DNA of 64,000 nucleotides from UBA2266 sp964406945 (GTDB lineage: Bacteria > Planctomycetota > Phycisphaerae > Sedimentisphaerales > Anaerobacaceae). The stretch covers positions 62,001 through 126,000 of the forward strand of contig CAYOTO010000001.1 of NCBI GenBank assembly GCA_964406945.1, in the 5' to 3' direction. Each line of letters begins with the position of its first letter. The first letter of the stretch is position 1. Both the position numbers and the translations under genes were made by a program. The notes under the pieces are model-generated. The model was given only the letters and a program-made list of their open reading frames with translations. It was not told the DNA's origin and ran no database searches. Shown here piece after piece: positions 62,002 through 64,000 of the stretch.

Positions 62002-62826
62002 ATGGAAAAAAGACAACTAAGCCAACTCCAGGAAACCGCCATCGTAGCCGCACGCATGGCCGGCCAGCACGCCCTCGAACTGATGAGCTACGCCAAAGGC
62101 CGGGTCAAAGAGAACAATGGATACCGCGAACTGGTAACCCAGGCCGATCCCCAATGCCAGAAAATCATCATCGACCGCATCAAGGAAACGTATCCCGACC
62201 ACGGCTTCATCGCCGAAGAGGGCCGCGAGGATAAACTCTTCAAACAGCCCCCCAGAGGCGACGAAGAAATCTGGTGGGCCATCGACCCCATCGACGGAAC
62301 CAACAATTACGCCCATCAACTGCCCATTTTCGCCGTTTCCATCGCCGCAATGCACGAAGGCAGACCGGTCGCGGCCGCAATCTTCGACCCGGCCACCGAG
62401 TCCATGTTCACCGCCGTCCTCGACGGCAACGCCCAGCTTAATTCCCGCAGGATAAACGCCTCCGATGAGAAAATGTGCGAGTTCTCCACCATCGGCATCG
62501 ACAGTCACTTCGACTGGCGGGGCCACGATGCCGAATGGACTCTCAAGATGATGACTCAGACCAGATTCCGCGACATAGGCTCAACGGCCTTGCAGTTCTC
62601 GTACGTCGCCAAGGGATCGTTCATAGCCACCGTCCAGCCCGGCCCCAAACTTTGGGACATCGCCGCAGGAACACTCATAGTCGAACGCGCCGGCGGAAAA
62701 GTAACCGACTTCCAGGGCAATCCCGTGTTCCCGCTGAACCTGGAAGAATACTCCGGCCGGAAATTCAAGACCGTAGCCTCCAACGCCTCCGCCCACCCCG
62801 CGATCCTGAATCTCATAAACCAATAA
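62002..62826 (+). CDS. Inositol-monophosphatase-family phosphatase
   Basis: A 274-residue Mg-dependent sugar-phosphatase of the IMPase/SuhB/CysQ family. Metal ligands: EEG at 72-74, WAIDPIDGTNNYAH at 92-104, and KLWDIAAGTLIVERAGGKV near 218. Substrates in the family include inositol-1-phosphate, PAP and fructose-1,6-bisphosphate; sequence alone does not decide. The ATG is preceded by a heptameric repeat with no ribosome site. Confidence 0.92.
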   Translation: MEKRQLSQLQETAIVAARMAGQHALELMSYAKGRVKENNGYRELVTQADPQCQKIIIDRIKETYPDHGFIAEEGREDKLFKQPPRGDEEIWWAIDPIDGTNNYAHQLPIFAVSIAAMHEGRPVAAAIFDPATESMFTAVLDGNAQLNSRRINASDEKMCEFSTIGIDSHFDWRGHDAEWTLKMMTQTRFRDIGSTALQFSYVAKGSFIATVQPGPKLWDIAAGTLIVERAGGKVTDFQGNPVFPLNLEEYSGRKFKTVASNASAHPAILNLINQ

Positions 62827-63120
62827 CCCTCCCGACCGGCACCCATTCCTCTAACCCCTCGTAAAAGGTGACGCAAGAAAGAAACGTACAAACAGCTATT
62901 CAACACCTGTCCCAACCGTGACTAAATCATGCTGAGCAAAGAGAAGCATCCGGTAGACTTGCGTGGTTCGTCACAGCGTCCTCCGCAAAAAGAATTCACT
63001 TGACCATCGCCAACCCGCATCGTCGCAAATCGTCAATCCATCATGCTTCCCACCGTACCACGCCATCGTCCCGCCGAGAGCATCGCTTCAAATCGGCAAT
63101 CGGCAATCGAAAATCGACAA
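62827..63120. other. Intergenic region with heptameric repeats
   Basis: No gene. At 63015-63037 and again at 63089-63120 are AATCG-based repeats; the second reads on the minus strand TTGTC GATTTTC GATTGCC GATTGCC GATTTG and starts directly after the stop codon of the next gene. Confidence 0.7.
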
Positions 63121-64000
63121 TCACCTGGGGTCCGGCACCGGCGAGATTGCAACTACCTTCACCTGGTCTTGCGGCCGATAGACATTGCTTCTATCTAGAA
63201 TCGCGATCACCCGTTTCTGCGGCCCGGTCTCTCCGATGCGAACCAGAATATACGCCGTAAACACGTCGCTGCGAACCGTTGCCAGATTGCTTATCCGCGA
63301 TAGAAGAATATCTCTCTCCTCGAAATCGTCCACAGCACCGTCATTCGGCGTCAGATCAGGATAGCCGGCAAGGTCGGCATTGTCCCTGCCCAGCCAATCC
63401 ATGCCACGACCGGGCAGCGGGATCTGCACCTGCATCAACTCGCTCAGACTTCGATAGCCCCCGACTATATTTCTGGTCCGAACTATATCGCGACTTAGTT
63501 GCATCGACATCCACGGAAGCTGTGCAATTACAAACGGCGGGGCCGTGTTAACGTTTATTCGCCCGGGTACCTTCAACTCGGCTCTGTAGCCGCGTGAGAC
63601 AACATAACTGTCGTTGGGGTCGGTTATTCCATCGGCATCATTATCCAGCCCGTCGCGTGCCGGATCGAATACAGTCAGGTACTGGAAGAGATTCGTAAAC
63701 CCGGGCGATTCTATATCCAACCGTATATCCGCTTCTCCCGTCGCGGCCGCAAACTGCAACCCGATCATATCGTTGGGATCCGGACTCGGAGCGATCGTAA
63801 GGACCCTCCCTATCTGGCCCACCGTCCTGAACTTCCCACCCGTAGCTAGGTTGTAGTTATGTTTACTGCCGCCCGGCCCGTTATCCTGGCCCAGCGTCGA
63901 GGCCGGAGTTGAATTCACATCCTGATAAACGACATTCCAGTTGTCATCGGCTCTGGCGTAATACTGCGCCGTGCCTCTGATTTGGTCCCAATCGAACCAT
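63121..64000 (-). CDS. GspK-like pseudopilin/secretion protein, C-terminal part, cut by window edge
   Basis: The frame is open to the window end, so the start lies beyond 64000. The visible ~293 residues include LDNDADGITDPND, a calcium-loop-like stretch. GRINVNTAPPFVIAQLPWMS then SRDIVRTRN and YRSLSELMQV follow: the NxNTAP...L...SR.I...R pattern of the type II secretion minor pseudopilin GspK and its helix-hairpin-helix. The C-terminal part (SDVFTAYILVRIGETGPQKR then VIAILDRS) is a beta-rich tail. The secretion role is inferred from one motif region. Confidence 0.65.
   Translation of the reverse strand, partial: WFDWDQIRGTAQYYARADDNWNVVYQDVNSTPASTLGQDNGPGGSKHNYNLATGGKFRTVGQIGRVLTIAPSPDPNDMIGLQFAAATGEADIRLDIESPGFTNLFQYLTVFDPARDGLDNDADGITDPNDSYVVSRGYRAELKVPGRINVNTAPPFVIAQLPWMSMQLSRDIVRTRNIVGGYRSLSELMQVQIPLPGRGMDWLGRDNADLAGYPDLTPNDGAVDDFEERDILLSRISNLATVRSDVFTAYILVRIGETGPQKRVIAILDRSNVYRPQDQVKVVAISPVPDPR

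Overview
The window looks like a chromosome segment from a Gram-negative-type, flagellated anaerobe. I infer Planctomycetota, class Phycisphaerae (Sedimentisphaerales-like). That rests on the mix of genes (many TPR-glycosyltransferases, a SPINDLY/OGT-type transferase, a GspK-like protein, a RAYT remnant, heptameric short tandem repeats) and is not proven by any marker gene. No rRNA, tRNA or CRISPR array was seen.

Region 1 (1-8.0 kb, + strand): the 3' part of a methyltransferase/polysaccharide-deacetylase fusion, then one 2175-residue protein holding a GT4 module and about six further glycosyltransferase-like modules. Region 2 (8.1-25.8 kb): the flagellar core. fliD (+) has a sigma-28-type promoter. 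A 17-gene minus-strand run flgB-flgC-fliE-fliF-fliG-fliH-fliI-fliJ-motE-motA-motB-motB2-fliO-fliP-fliQ-fliR-flhB starts at a near-perfect sigma-54 promoter. A second sigma-54 promoter faces the other way and drives fliK. flhA, fliM, fliN, the other flg hook/rod genes, rpoN and fliA are not in the window.

Region 3 (25.8-38.3 kb): fliK is followed without a break by three paralogous TPR + GT9-type transferases joined by ATGA overlaps. Then come a convergent GT4 enzyme, flagellin, fliS, a TPR + GT41 (OGT-like) transferase, a small exported coiled-coil protein, a FlgM-type anti-sigma factor and a sigma-54 activator with GAFTGA motif and a degenerate receiver. Together this looks like one flagellar regulon (sigma-54 for core and fliK, sigma-28 plus FlgM for late genes) with a large built-in glycosylation capacity, most simply for O-glycosylation of flagellin.

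Region 4 (38.6-43.1 kb): a lipoprotein made almost wholly of about 29 TPR units, and a small outer-membrane-barrel-like protein. Region 5 (43.4-52.4 kb): an acetate/acetyl-CoA island: AMP-forming acetyl-CoA synthetase, an OFA-type MFS transporter, an AcuC-like deacetylase, an acetyl-CoA hydrolase/CoA-transferase fused to a GNAT acetyltransferase domain, and an ADP-forming acyl-CoA synthetase. It couples carbon flow to possible lysine-acetylation control of Acs.

Region 6 (52.8-64 kb): housekeeping and accessory genes: a stand-alone LigD-phosphoesterase-like protein, diacylglycerol kinase, a CDF metal exporter, an M60-type metallopeptidase flanked by copies of a transposon-end repeat, a phosphoglucosamine mutase-like enzyme, phosphoglycerate dehydrogenase, a DUF2752 membrane protein, an inositol-monophosphatase family enzyme, and the C-terminal part of a GspK-like protein cut by the window edge. 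From 50 kb on, 7-bp-period repeats sit directly at the stop codons of six minus-strand genes.
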